From NCBI RefSeq assembly GCF_030676955.1, contig NZ_JAUUUU010000004.1, positions 1 to 64,000 of the forward strand: a stretch of 64,000 bases of DNA, written 5' to 3'. The translations under genes were made by a program, and so were the position numbers. The notes below the pieces were generated by a model, which ran no database searches, was not told the DNA's origin, and saw nothing but the letters and a program-made list of their open reading frames with translations. Below, piece by piece: positions 33,872 to 43,256 of the stretch (within the stretch, counting starts at the first letter, position 1; every line of letters begins with the position of its first letter). The DNA comes from Porticoccus litoralis. Its GTDB lineage: Bacteria; Pseudomonadota; Gammaproteobacteria; Pseudomonadales; Porticoccaceae.

Positions 33872-35929
33872 CTACTCCACGTACCGGGCAATGCGAAAAC
33901 CCAGGTCATCCCGGGGTTGTTCACCGTAATCACGATAGGACAAGCGTAACTCTGTGATGTTGCCATGTCGCCAACTGGCGCCACGTATTACGCGCAAATC
34001 CCCCGTGGCGGGCCCCATCGGGTCTTTTTCAGCTCTGCTGCCAAGGCCCAGCTCAATGCCGTAGTAGTCATTCACCCACTCTGACACATTTCCCTCCAGG
34101 TCATACAGCTGGCGGTGATTGGGGCGGAAGCTTCCCACCGGTGCCGAGACAGCAAAGCCGTCGGTATACCCCTTGATGGGTTCGGTAACCAGGCGACCGG
34201 CACTGGTGTCGGCAAAATTTCCCGAGCGGTTGGCGGGCGGATATTGCTGGCCCCAGGAAAAACGTTTTTCGCCACCACTTGTGGTTCTCGCTGCCCAGGC
34301 CCACTCTGCTTCTGTGGGCAAACGATAACCGTTGGCAGAGGGGTCAAAGCCTTTGATCTTGCCGTTTTCTTCCCGGTAGAACGGTGTCAGGTTGTCCTTG
34401 CCGCTGAGCCAGTTGCAGTAGCGAGCTGCCTGCTCCCAGCTGATCCGCACCACGGGCTGGGTCGGCTGGTCCAGGGTAATACCACTCGCGTGGCTCGAGC
34501 TGTGAGTACGGGCAAACTGTTTGAACTGCCGATTGGTGACTTCATGGCTGGCCAGGTAGAAGGGGCGAGTCAACTGCACCTCGCGCCGCACTTCGTTGGC
34601 CCGTCGGCCACTTTCCCGGCGGGGTGCCCCCATGGTGAAGGGTTTCCGTGGTTTGAATAGCAGCAGGGTGGCACCGTTGGCAGTCGTGATTTTCTCGGGG
34701 ACCGATGCCCAGCGAGCCTGTTGCTCGGTGAGCAAAGTGACTTTCACCACCTGGTCGAGGCCCGGTTGCGGGGTGACCGTGCGTGTGGCTGTGGCATAGC
34801 CAGCTCTGCGCAGTTCAATCCGGTGCTGCCTGGCGGGCAGGGTGAAGGTTTGCCCCTGTGTCCCGCGCATCACACCGTCAATCCATACCGAGGCATCGGC
34901 CGGGCTGGCCACGACTTGGACTTCTCCCAGGTTAGCCTGGAGCTGTACCGACATACTTTGCTGTTCGCCTGCGGAGAGGGTCAGGCTGCGTTTTGCCGTT
35001 TTGTAACCATTGAAAAACAGGGTCAGCTGGTGGGTTTGTTGTGGCGTTAATTCGATATCCAGTGGCGTTGTGCCCTGGTAAGCGCCGTTAAGTGTAACTG
35101 TGGCACCGCTGGGGGTGGAGCTGAGTTGCAGTAGCCCGTCTGCCGGCTCTAGCTGGATATCATCAACAGCCAGGGTTTCACCAATGGCGACACTCAGGCT
35201 TTGCTGCCAGGTTTTATAACCGGGTAAAGCCACTTTGATCACTTCGCCTTCGGCCAGCAGTTCGGTGGTGAGGGGTGTGACACCCCGATCCTCATCGCCC
35301 ACACTGACGGTTGCCCCGGGTGGTGAGGAGGTCAGGGATACCTGGCCCCAGGCGGGTTCCAGTTGCACGGACAGTGACTGGGTGGTGTCCATGCCTTCAA
35401 TGTTGATCTCACGGGTTACCGGAAGGTAACGCTGTGCAGAGATAGTCAGGGTATGGTCACTTGGCGTCAAATCAGAAATAGTGAGTGGCGCGGCACCCAC
35501 AGCCTCATCATTGATACTGACTTCGGCTCCCGGCGGCTCGGTGGTAAGGGCCAGATGACCTGGCAGCTTCTGCATCTCCAGCTGAAGCAATTGATGATCA
35601 TCCTTGCCGACCGTGAACGGTAACTGTAGTACTTCAAAACCTTCTGCTTCTGCTACAAGCTGGTAATCGCCCGGCCGCATCAGGTAGTGATCGGCCAGGG
35701 CAAAACTGATGCCGCCACTGATATCGATACGGGCATTGTCGGGAGTGATTTTGACCACCACCGAGCGGGCGCTGAGCAGAAAGGCCATAACCAGTAGACT
35801 GGCAATCAGGGCCAGACCCAGCAACATTGGCAGGGGCTTTAACCGAAAGCGTTTCGCACCGGTATTTTCTGCCAAGGGCGTGAACGCCAGCGGCTGGATA
35901 GCCTCATGATCATTTTTCTGTTCGTTCAT
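33872..35929 (-). CDS. PEGA-repeat protein fused to SUMF1/FGE-type domain
   Basis: This 685-aa protein has one transmembrane helix (about 31-52) and then about five PEGA-type beta repeats (recurrent S-x-P-x-GA-x-V-x-x-x-G-x-x-x-G-x-TPL) to about 410. The C-terminal domain belongs to the SUMF1/formylglycine-generating family (FTMGAPRRES...YLASHEVTNRQF...WEQAARYCNWLS...RLPTEAEWAWAA...YDLEGNVSEWVNDYYG...GASWR). The Cys pair of true formylglycine enzymes is missing: the usual CRSAYR region reads RLSYRDYG. It is therefore likely a ligand-binding or structural domain rather than an oxidase. It overlaps the next gene upstream by 4 nt. Confidence 0.85.
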   Translation of the reverse strand: MNEQKNDHEAIQPLAFTPLAENTGAKRFRLKPLPMLLGLALIASLLVMAFLLSARSVVVKITPDNARIDISGGISFALADHYLMRPGDYQLVAEAEGFEVLQLPFTVGKDDHQLLQLEMQKLPGHLALTTEPPGAEVSINDEAVGAAPLTISDLTPSDHTLTISAQRYLPVTREINIEGMDTTQSLSVQLEPAWGQVSLTSSPPGATVSVGDEDRGVTPLTTELLAEGEVIKVALPGYKTWQQSLSVAIGETLAVDDIQLEPADGLLQLSSTPSGATVTLNGAYQGTTPLDIELTPQQTHQLTLFFNGYKTAKRSLTLSAGEQQSMSVQLQANLGEVQVVASPADASVWIDGVMRGTQGQTFTLPARQHRIELRRAGYATATRTVTPQPGLDQVVKVTLLTEQQARWASVPEKITTANGATLLLFKPRKPFTMGAPRRESGRRANEVRREVQLTRPFYLASHEVTNRQFKQFARTHSSSHASGITLDQPTQPVVRISWEQAARYCNWLSGKDNLTPFYREENGKIKGFDPSANGYRLPTEAEWAWAARTTSGGEKRFSWGQQYPPANRSGNFADTSAGRLVTEPIKGYTDGFAVSAPVGSFRPNHRQLYDLEGNVSEWVNDYYGIELGLGSRAEKDPMGPATGDLRVIRGASWRHGNITELRLSYRDYGEQPRDDLGFRIARYVE

Positions 35930-37419
35930 GACACCGGCTCCGTACAGACGATAATCACCGGCTTGTCACGGCTTGTTGCTGTGATCTGAAACTCCACGCG
36001 CACATCCCGGTAGCCAGAGCGACTGCCAACTGCCACATAGTTTCCGGGAATCAGTTCGAGTTGTTTGCGATTGAACTGTCCCAACTCGCCCACCTTGTAG
36101 AGGGTGACATGGGTGTCGTTGTCAGATAGAAATTCGATGGTCAACGGTGTGACGGCAGTCTGGATGGTTTTCTGCAGGCGGGAGATCTGCTCGCGCAGCC
36201 TGGGACCGGGATTCTTGATGCCCCGGGCATCCTGCAATACCTGTGTCGCCTGTTTGCGCACTGAGGCTGTGGAAAGCCGCAACGGGTCGTTGAGTATTTT
36301 CATGATGCGATCTTCAAGGTCTGCCCGTGCGCCGCTACGCAGCTGGCCCAGACGTGCAGCCATCAGCGAACTGTCGATGGTCAGGGTTTTGGCGTAGCTG
36401 TCTCTGGCCGAGTGCCATTGCTCGTCAGTCTCCTGTTGTTCTGCTTTGGTCATCAGCGACTGAATCGATTGTTGAGTGCTACGGTTTCCGGTTTGCGCCA
36501 GGCCTTTGCGGGCGGCATCACTGTCCGGCTGTATCTTCAGGGCCTCGTTGAATGCCGTTCTCGCCTTCGTGAGCTGGTTGCTTTCCAGGGCGTTAAATCC
36601 CCGGCTCATGGCCTCATTAAAAGCCTGCTGGCTGATCTGTTGTGTAACCTGCTGCAGACCGTCTCTTGCTCTGTTACTCAACGCATCGAGGGAAATGATC
36701 TGGTTGAATAGCTGGCGGGCACGCTCAAGTTCGCTGTTTTGCACCGCCAGATCCGCCTGGTTTAGCAAGTCGGTAACCTGGTCGAGCACTGTGGCTCGGG
36801 AGAGACCGATTTCGGCCTCGCGATTGTCGGGATCAATCGCCAGTGCCAGTTCAAACTGCTCTTGTGCCTTGAGGGCATGGCTTTCACTGAGGAACGTGTT
36901 GCCGGTAGTTAGCGCAGCGGCCAGGCGTTGTGGAATACTGTCCTCCAGGGCCTGAAGGTTAGACAGTGTTTCTTCATAGCGGGCTTGTGCCTGGGGAAAA
37001 TCGCGCTGCTGATAAAACCGGTCGCCCTCCGTGGCGGCCTTCAGGGCTTCCGTCATGGCGGAAGCTCCCCACTGCTGGATATTCTTTTGTTCCAGAAATG
37101 ATTTCTTCTCGAGAATTTTGGCCAGTACATCCTGTGCGGCGCGGCGGGCATTGCCCAGTTGAGCATCCCGAAACGGGGACTCGGACAGGGCGGGAGCCTG
37201 GCTGTTACCCGTTTCAATGGCCACCGGTGGGCCTTTTGGTGTCGGCACCAGGGCCGGTAGTACAAAAATGACCAGCAACGCCAGTAGCACGCAAATGGCC
37301 AGCGCCACCCAGGTAGAACGACGCTGCTGCCAGGGCACAGGTTCGCCGGGTTGCAGCGTGTTTTGGGTCAGGGGAAATTCGGCCGGTTTAATGGGCTCAA
37401 AATCGTTACTGTCTGCCAT
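35926..37419 (-). CDS. Membrane-anchored TPR protein of the cluster
   Basis: This 497-aa protein has one transmembrane helix at about 34-57 (WVALAICVLLALLVIFVLPALV) and a periplasmic alpha-helical body. Tetratricopeptide-like repeats are visible (for example AQARYEETLSNLQALE, EQFELALAIDPDNREAEIGLSRA, ARTAFNEALKIQPDSDAARKGLA). A C-terminal beta segment (about 420-497) resembles a PEGA-like cap. I chose ATG 37419 (MADSNDF) because the upstream gene stops at 37424; the frame is open further left. It probably works as a scaffold in the envelope. Confidence 0.8.
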   Translation of the reverse strand: MADSNDFEPIKPAEFPLTQNTLQPGEPVPWQQRRSTWVALAICVLLALLVIFVLPALVPTPKGPPVAIETGNSQAPALSESPFRDAQLGNARRAAQDVLAKILEKKSFLEQKNIQQWGASAMTEALKAATEGDRFYQQRDFPQAQARYEETLSNLQALEDSIPQRLAAALTTGNTFLSESHALKAQEQFELALAIDPDNREAEIGLSRATVLDQVTDLLNQADLAVQNSELERARQLFNQIISLDALSNRARDGLQQVTQQISQQAFNEAMSRGFNALESNQLTKARTAFNEALKIQPDSDAARKGLAQTGNRSTQQSIQSLMTKAEQQETDEQWHSARDSYAKTLTIDSSLMAARLGQLRSGARADLEDRIMKILNDPLRLSTASVRKQATQVLQDARGIKNPGPRLREQISRLQKTIQTAVTPLTIEFLSDNDTHVTLYKVGELGQFNRKQLELIPGNYVAVGSRSGYRDVRVEFQITATSRDKPVIIVCTEPVS

Positions 37420-37423
37420 GACT

Positions 37424-38662
37424 TCAGATTCCGCCGCGTTCTGCCTGGTAGATTTCACGCAGCAACGTTTTCCATTGTTGGTACTGGGCTTCCACATTGC
37501 CCGTCAGGGTAATGGTGCGATCTTCAAGCTGGATGACCTGGGGGGCGACTTCCGCTTCGAGGGACTGGGCCATTTCGGTCAGGGCATCCTCGTGAATTTT
37601 CAGCTCGCCACGCTTGGATAGGCCGCTTTTGACCATCATGGCGCCGGTGCCTATGGCCACTGCACCCGCAGCGCGCCCTGAGCCACTGTTGCTGCCGGAG
37701 GCGATAATACCGCCGATCACCGCCGCAATACCGCCAATGGTGCGGGTGCGGGATTGGCGTTTCAGCTCCTGCACGGCGACCATTTCATCGTAGCTCGCAG
37801 CCCGCCATTCCTGGTAGGGGGTGTCCATTTGCCGGGAAAAAGTATCGTAATGTTCCTGCATGGTATCGATGAACAGGTAGTCCCGTTCACGAATGCGTTG
37901 TATCCGCTGCAGGATGGGATCGTTAGCCGCCGGTAGACGGGTTATTTGCAGTTGGCCATCCGGTGCTTCGGTGATGTGATTGCTGAAGGCTTCCGGGGAA
38001 AAGTCCTTGGCAAATCTGAGGTTGGATACTGCCCGCAGGTTGGTGATCTGTTGCGGTGGAAGTTGTTGACGGTACTCCAGCAAATCATTGGCGATACGGT
38101 TGAACAGCCCCTGGAAAGGGTCCTGCTGTGTCCGGTTCTGCTGATCGTAGGCGTAACTGCCAACGGTTTCCGTGTAGGTTTTACTGTACCAGTGGCGATT
38201 ACTGGCATCGCTGACATCAATTTTCAGGGTCAGAGTCTCGCCGGTGGACTCAACAATTTTTCCAGCGACATAGACATCGACCACGGTATTGCGGCTGGGA
38301 ACCTGACGTACCGCGCCCCAAGCTGCCGTTTTCTGAATGGTTTCTGCCAGTTGGTTGGGAAGGTACTGGGCTTCGGCACTACGCACGGTGGGTGATACCG
38401 TTGTATCGTCAGCCTTGATATTTTCCAGGCCCGGATCGAAGGGCAGCACTGCCAGATCGAGCAGCAGGGATTCATTGGCGATGGCGTCTGGCTGCTCAAG
38501 TGGGGTGATCACCGTGGTGGTGACGCGGTTGGTGTTGGCGCAACCGGCCAGTGTTAGAAATACGAGTAATAGGCCAAGGGCTTTTACACGAAAGCTCAGG
38601 GTTATTTTAAATAGGCTAAGGGCTCTCACAGCACGTGACTTATGAACCTGGAAAGCTAGCAC
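37424..38662 (-). CDS. Lipoprotein with glycine-rich hydrophobic segment
   Basis: This 412-aa protein starts at GTG. A long N-terminal arm leads to a lipobox (LTLAGC, about residues 36-41). The first half has an alpha/beta pattern (LLLDLAVLPFDPGLENI...VDVYVAGKIVESTGETLTLKIDVSD), and a Gly/Ala-rich hydrophobic stretch around 310-345 (GGIAAVIGGIIASGSNSG) may insert into or contact a membrane. No named family recognised. The stop lies 4 nt before the TPR gene start, so it is tightly coupled. Confidence 0.7.
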   Translation of the reverse strand: MLAFQVHKSRAVRALSLFKITLSFRVKALGLLLVFLTLAGCANTNRVTTTVITPLEQPDAIANESLLLDLAVLPFDPGLENIKADDTTVSPTVRSAEAQYLPNQLAETIQKTAAWGAVRQVPSRNTVVDVYVAGKIVESTGETLTLKIDVSDASNRHWYSKTYTETVGSYAYDQQNRTQQDPFQGLFNRIANDLLEYRQQLPPQQITNLRAVSNLRFAKDFSPEAFSNHITEAPDGQLQITRLPAANDPILQRIQRIRERDYLFIDTMQEHYDTFSRQMDTPYQEWRAASYDEMVAVQELKRQSRTRTIGGIAAVIGGIIASGSNSGSGRAAGAVAIGTGAMMVKSGLSKRGELKIHEDALTEMAQSLEAEVAPQVIQLEDRTITLTGNVEAQYQQWKTLLREIYQAERGGI

Positions 38663-38664
38663 GG

Positions 38665-39570
38665 TTATTGCCCTTCTTTATATTTGCGGTATTCATCCCA
38701 AAGCTTTTCACGTAGCACTGGGTCCGGCTCTCGCATGGCAGCCTCACGGATCTGGCGGGCGACGATGTCATCATCGCTGCCATTGGGGATGTTGGTGGGC
38801 AGTTGGCTGCCGGGCAAGGTGCCTGCCACGCCGCCATCCCGGCCATAAATCGTGGTTGCTTTGCCTTCGGTGTTGGTATCACTGTTGCCCCAACCGCCGT
38901 AGGGTTGCTCGTCGCTACCTTCTTCGCCGGCACCGCCTACAGCGCCACCGCCGGGTTCGCCGGCCAGTTCACCTTCCCCTGAAAGTGGACCGCCTGCGCT
39001 GCCCGCAGAACCGGCATCTTCACCGTCTTCTGCCATTTGGCTGCCTGAGCTGGTTCGCTCACCGCCCAGCATGGAGTCGAAGCCCACCAGAGAGGCATCC
39101 AGTTGTGCGTCCAGGGTGGAAATTTTTTCTTCCTCGGTGAGGATGTCGCCGCCAGCGGGGGGCAGCTGGCCTCCTGCGGAGCCTGGTTGTCCACCGCCGG
39201 GAGGCTCTGGCAGTTTAGGGCTGCCTTCATCTTCTGGTGAGCCAGCGCCGCGAGCACTGGCTGCCGCAGCGCTTTCCGGTTCCGATGCTTCAGTTTGCTC
39301 ACTTTGTGTTTCTGCTCCCGCAGCCGTACTACTTTCTGCCTGTGAAGCTGCTGCCTCAGCCGCTTCCGCCTCTGAGGCTGCTGCTTCAGCCGCATCAGCT
39401 TCTGTACTTTCCTCACTTTCCTCGCTTTCGCTGGCACTTTGGCTACTGGAACTCTGCGAGCTGGAGGAGCTCGACGATGAGCTCTGAGAGCTGCTGCTGG
39501 AAGAGGGTGTGGTGGGGCAGCCGGTCAACAGAAGTACAGACAGCAGCAGCCATGGGTAAAGATATTTCAT
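38665..39570 (-). CDS. Poly-Ser / Ala-Glu-rich lipoprotein
   Basis: This 301-aa lipoprotein has lipobox LLLTGC and then an extreme low-complexity region. A serine run with Gln (about 23-47) is followed by Ser/Glu and Ala/Glu repeats to about 110 and a Gly/Pro/Glu-rich stretch. Only the last 60 residues look foldable (VARQIREAAMREPDPVLREKLWDEYRKYKEG). The linker could span the periplasm or peptidoglycan. It ends 2 nt before the GTG of the next lipoprotein. Confidence 0.75.
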   Translation of the reverse strand: MKYLYPWLLLSVLLLTGCPTTPSSSSSSQSSSSSSSSSQSSSSQSASESEESEESTEADAAEAAASEAEAAEAAASQAESSTAAGAETQSEQTEASEPESAAAASARGAGSPEDEGSPKLPEPPGGGQPGSAGGQLPPAGGDILTEEEKISTLDAQLDASLVGFDSMLGGERTSSGSQMAEDGEDAGSAGSAGGPLSGEGELAGEPGGGAVGGAGEEGSDEQPYGGWGNSDTNTEGKATTIYGRDGGVAGTLPGSQLPTNIPNGSDDDIVARQIREAAMREPDPVLREKLWDEYRKYKEGQ

Positions 39571-39580
39571 GCGGATTAGC

Positions 39581-40963
39581 CTAATTCATCAAGACCTTGA
39601 CCGGCAATGCCTGGGTCGTGACCGGGGAACCATTCTCAAAGCGAGGGCGAAAGCGGCTGCCAGTGATGGCCCTGCGAGCGCGCTTTTCCATTCCCTCGGT
39701 TTCGTCGGCGTGTATGCTAACAATATTGATGTTATCGGGTGTGCCTTTTTCCGACACATCCACAGCGACCATCACATATTCTTTTGGGGTCGGCAGGGGT
39801 AAGGGATCAACACTCTCTCCCACAAAGTCGGCAAAAGATAGCTTTGTATCATCGTCAACGGGCTGGCTGATGTTTTCCGGCACTGAGGGTATTGGTGCAG
39901 ATCGGGGTTGCGGCAGCATTTTCGGTGCCCCGAACAGTTCTTCAATCATGGGCTTATCTTGCGCTTCCTGTTCCAGCAGCAATTGGGCCCGTTGGTAAGA
40001 TTTGATGGCTGACTTCGGTTTGTTTAACAGCAACAGCATGTCGCCATTGGCGACATAGCCCCGGGCCTTGTCCTGGGGGGATGCTGCTGAGTTGTTTTCC
40101 AGAATACTGATCATTTTTTTACAGGCTTTGCGGCCTTCCCGCGAAAAATTTCTTCGCCAGTACAATTCCTGGGGTATCCACTCAATGTTTGGCAGGCGGT
40201 CGAACATGGCTTCAGTGTCTTCCCAGCCGGCGACGCCGGGATAACTTTTCTGGTGCTGTTCGAGGTAATAATTGGCCAGCGCGGTGTTTTGAAGCAGTCC
40301 CACCAGTCTCAGGTCAGACTCTCCGAAGTGTTCCGTGGCGATATTGATGGCATGGGTGGAAAAACCCCTGGCCATGTGCAGGTGGAAGACATCGTCGCGC
40401 ATGCCACTGGCGCTATAGGCCTGCATGTGCCAGCGGCTGGCTTCATCGAGTATGGGGATCATGCGGGGGTCGGTGTCACCGTAGGCTTTGCTGTAAAGCC
40501 AGAGCAACTGCAAATAGGTTTCCGAGGTGGCATCGGGTTCCCCCATCGCTTGCTGGGTGGCGATAATACCCCGCAACATCGGTTCCTGCCCCAGGCTGTA
40601 GACACCCTGATTAACTCGGTCCAGGTGCATGGCGCGCTGGTAGGCCATCATTGCTTCCGGAAAACGCAGGCTGAGAAACAGGGTGTTGCCAAGACCGTAA
40701 CTCATTTCTGACAGCTCCTGATCGAAGGGGCCGTAGTTGGCTTCGCGTTCCGCAATGGCAGCCTGGTAGTTGGCAATGGTGCGATCCAGAGTGGTTTCGA
40801 GACGGGGCAGGACTTCGCTGTCGGTACTCTGCAGTTCACCGTTATCAGCGGGTGCGTTATCCTTCACCTCCTGATGGGCTGCCTCGGGCGTGGCGCTCAT
40901 CGCCACACCGCTAAGCAGGAGCAGTAAAAGAAAAAAACCTGATGTTTTCAGGGTAAAACCCAT
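39581..40963 (-). CDS. Secreted TPR protein with TonB C-terminal domain
   Basis: This 460-aa protein has a signal peptide (about 1-23). It has an alpha-helical TPR-like body (for example GLGNTLFLSLRFPEAMMAYQRAMHLD, YVANGDMLLLLNKPKSAIKSYQRAQLL) and a C-terminal TonB_C-type domain (about 390-460: YVMVAVDVSEKGTPDNINIVSIHADET...ITGSRFRPRFENGSPV). TonB_C domains couple ExbB/ExbD motion to outer-membrane partners, so its presence as first gene of a cluster with an ExbB homologue is telling. Unlike true TonB it has no N-terminal membrane anchor. It is the promoter-proximal gene of the run. Confidence 0.8.
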   Translation of the reverse strand: MGFTLKTSGFFLLLLLLSGVAMSATPEAAHQEVKDNAPADNGELQSTDSEVLPRLETTLDRTIANYQAAIAEREANYGPFDQELSEMSYGLGNTLFLSLRFPEAMMAYQRAMHLDRVNQGVYSLGQEPMLRGIIATQQAMGEPDATSETYLQLLWLYSKAYGDTDPRMIPILDEASRWHMQAYSASGMRDDVFHLHMARGFSTHAINIATEHFGESDLRLVGLLQNTALANYYLEQHQKSYPGVAGWEDTEAMFDRLPNIEWIPQELYWRRNFSREGRKACKKMISILENNSAASPQDKARGYVANGDMLLLLNKPKSAIKSYQRAQLLLEQEAQDKPMIEELFGAPKMLPQPRSAPIPSVPENISQPVDDDTKLSFADFVGESVDPLPLPTPKEYVMVAVDVSEKGTPDNINIVSIHADETEGMEKRARRAITGSRFRPRFENGSPVTTQALPVKVLMN

Positions 40964-41159
40964 AGCCTGGAAGCCTGTCGGTTGATCGTCTTCTTAGAGA
41001 AGGTGAACGGTAGATCGTTCCCCGTTCCCGGTCCCGTCAAGTGCCTGTGCCATCATGATCAATGATCTGTTATGTCGCCATATGGGGTGACACAAGTACT
41101 GGCGGCGAGGGCCAGTATAACGCTGTCGTTTTTAAAAAATCGTGGAGTCGAAAAAAATA

Positions 41160-42050
41160 ATGCTAGTGCAACTCTGGAATGTCATGGCGCCAGTGCTGAT
41201 TGTCATCGGTCTCGGTTTTTGCTGGGGACGCTCCCGGGTGCCCTATGCTTCGGAGTTTGTCACTCGGGCGGTGATGAATATTGGCGCGCCCTGCCTGGTC
41301 GTGTCAGCCATTAGCCAGGCGGATATTTCAGGGGAAGGGTTTGCACAGGTGGCCATAGCTGCCAGCGTCGTGCTGGCGGGGACTGCCTTGCTGGGCGCTA
41401 TTGTGATTCGGCTGATGGGCGGTGACCTGCGTGCGCTGCTGTCGCCAATCGTATTTCCCAATACCGGCAATATGGGGTTGCCCCTGTGCCTGTTCGCTTT
41501 TGGTGAGGAAGGGCTGGCGCTGGCGGTAGCGTTTTTTATGGTGCAGATGACGACGCTGATGACTTTTGGTGTGGCGCTGATGTCGCGGTCGGGTACCGGG
41601 CTTTGGGCGACGCTCAGGGGATTGTTACAACAACCCCTTATCCATGCCATTGCGATTGCCTTAATAATGCTGGCGAGCGATGTGCAGTTGCCTGTCTGGG
41701 TCGATAGCACCCTGAAACTGTTGGGTGACTTCACCATTCCATTGATGTTGCTGACGCTGGGAGTCTCTCTTTCCACCTTATCCACAACCGGTTGGTGGCG
41801 AAGTATGGGACTATCTCTGTTGCGAATTGTCGGCGGTCTGGCCTTTGCCTGGCTGGCCGTGACCTGGATGGGGATGAGTGGCCCGGCGCGCAATGTGGTT
41901 TTGCTGCAGGCCATTATGCCCGCAGCCGTGTTTAACTACCTGCTGGCACTCAAATATGACCGGGAACCCGCAGCGGTGGCCGGGATTGTCGTGGCGTCGA
42001 CTGTTATGGCGCTGGTGGCCGTGCCGCTATTGCTGGCTATCCTGATATAA
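41160..42050 (+). CDS. AEC-family transporter
   Basis: This inner-membrane protein of 296 aa has about ten predicted helices in two halves, matching the auxin efflux carrier (AEC) family: the PNTGNMGLPLCLFAFG motif, and NYLLALKYDREPAAVAGIVVASTV near the end. These carriers move organic acids or amino-acid-like anions. I chose ATG 41160 with GTGGAG about 12 nt upstream; GTG 41142 is an alternative. It precedes the CoA transferase gene by 12 bp, so a dicarboxylate such as glutarate is a reasonable guess. Confidence 0.85.
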   Translation: MLVQLWNVMAPVLIVIGLGFCWGRSRVPYASEFVTRAVMNIGAPCLVVSAISQADISGEGFAQVAIAASVVLAGTALLGAIVIRLMGGDLRALLSPIVFPNTGNMGLPLCLFAFGEEGLALAVAFFMVQMTTLMTFGVALMSRSGTGLWATLRGLLQQPLIHAIAIALIMLASDVQLPVWVDSTLKLLGDFTIPLMLLTLGVSLSTLSTTGWWRSMGLSLLRIVGGLAFAWLAVTWMGMSGPARNVVLLQAIMPAAVFNYLLALKYDREPAAVAGIVVASTVMALVAVPLLLAILI

Positions 42051-42062
42051 GGGAACGTAACT

Positions 42063-43256
42063 ATGAACACCGCTAAACCGTTGAGTGGTTATCGGGTCAT
42101 CGAACTGGGCCAGCTGTTGGCAGGTCCGTTTGCCGGTTCGTTGTTGGCCTATTTCGGTGCCGAAGTTATCAAAGTGGAACCCCCCGGTGGTGGTGACCCC
42201 CTGCGTAATTGGCGGCAGCTAAAGGACGGCACATCGCTATGGTGGCGCAGCCTGGGTCGCAACAAGAAGTGCATTACCCTGGACCTTAAATCCGCCAAGG
42301 GGCAGGAGCTGGCAGCCCGGCTGATTGATGGTGCGGATGTGCTGGTTGAAAACTTTCGTCCCGGCGTAATGGAGGAATGGGGCCTGGGGCCAGAGCGTTT
42401 TAAAACCACAAACCCGGGTCTGGTCTATACCCGCATTTCAGGCTATGGCCAGGACGGCCCCTATGCCAGTAAGCCGGGTTTTGCCTCGGTGTGCGAAGGC
42501 ATCAGCGGTTTCCGTTACCTGAATGGATTTCCCGGTGAAGCCCCGGTCAGGCCCAATCTCAGCCTGGGGGATAGTATCGCAGGCTTGCATGCTGCCTTTG
42601 GGGTGACACTGGCACTGTTGTCGCGGCAGTCCAGCGGTACCGGCCAGGTCATCGATGTGGCGCTCTACGAAGCCATGTTCAACCTGCTCGAGGGGGTGAT
42701 TCCCGAGTTCGATGGCGCCGGGGTGGTACGTGAGCCCTCTGGTACCACGGTGACGGGCATTGTTCCCACCAATACCTACCGCTGTGCTGACAATAAATAC
42801 GTGGTAATTGGCGGAAATGGTGACTCCATTTTCAAGCGCCTGATGCGGGCAGCCAACCGCCCCGAAATGGCAGATGATCCAAGACTGGCGGATAACGCGG
42901 GCCGGGTAAAACATGAGCAGGAAATTGATGCGGCTCTGGCGGCCTGGTGTGGCAGCCTGCCCAGTGCAGAAGTGTTATCCCGGCTCGATGAAGGGCGCGT
43001 TCCCGCAGGGCCCATTTACAATGTGTCAGATATGCTGGAAGACCCCCATTTCAATGCGCGGGGTCTCTATGAGCAGGTACAGATCAACGGTGAACCCTTA
43101 AAAATCCCGGCCATGCTGCCGCGTTTATGCGATACCCCGGGGGAAACCCGTTGGCCAGGTCCCGATGTCGCCAGCCATAACGACGAGGTGCTGGGAGAAT
43201 TGCTGGGGCTAGATGAGGAGCAGCGTCAGGCCCTGCGCCGGGAAGGCGTGATCTAG
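42063..43256 (+). CDS. Class III CoA transferase (CaiB/BaiF), possible glutarate CoA-transferase
   Basis: This 397-aa class III (CaiB/BaiF) CoA transferase has the opening GYRVIELGQLLAGPFAGSLLAYFGAEVIKVEPP. The catalytic aspartate lies in LGDSIAG. The second-domain NRPEMADDPRLADNAGRV segment is also present. A member of this family acts as succinyl-CoA:glutarate CoA-transferase and is often encoded with gcdH, which is 2 kb away here. The stop TAG overlaps the convergent Lrp stop in a shared CTAG (43253-43256). The substrate assignment is from context. Confidence 0.85.
   Translation: MNTAKPLSGYRVIELGQLLAGPFAGSLLAYFGAEVIKVEPPGGGDPLRNWRQLKDGTSLWWRSLGRNKKCITLDLKSAKGQELAARLIDGADVLVENFRPGVMEEWGLGPERFKTTNPGLVYTRISGYGQDGPYASKPGFASVCEGISGFRYLNGFPGEAPVRPNLSLGDSIAGLHAAFGVTLALLSRQSSGTGQVIDVALYEAMFNLLEGVIPEFDGAGVVREPSGTTVTGIVPTNTYRCADNKYVVIGGNGDSIFKRLMRAANRPEMADDPRLADNAGRVKHEQEIDAALAAWCGSLPSAEVLSRLDEGRVPAGPIYNVSDMLEDPHFNARGLYEQVQINGEPLKIPAMLPRLCDTPGETRWPGPDVASHNDEVLGELLGLDEEQRQALRREGVI

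Noticed and set aside
28051..40963. Zorya-type defence system
   Set aside because: An ExbB/MotA homologue is present, but there is no ZorB-like OmpA/MotB protein, no ZorC/D or ZorE helicase/nuclease; the partner set is different.
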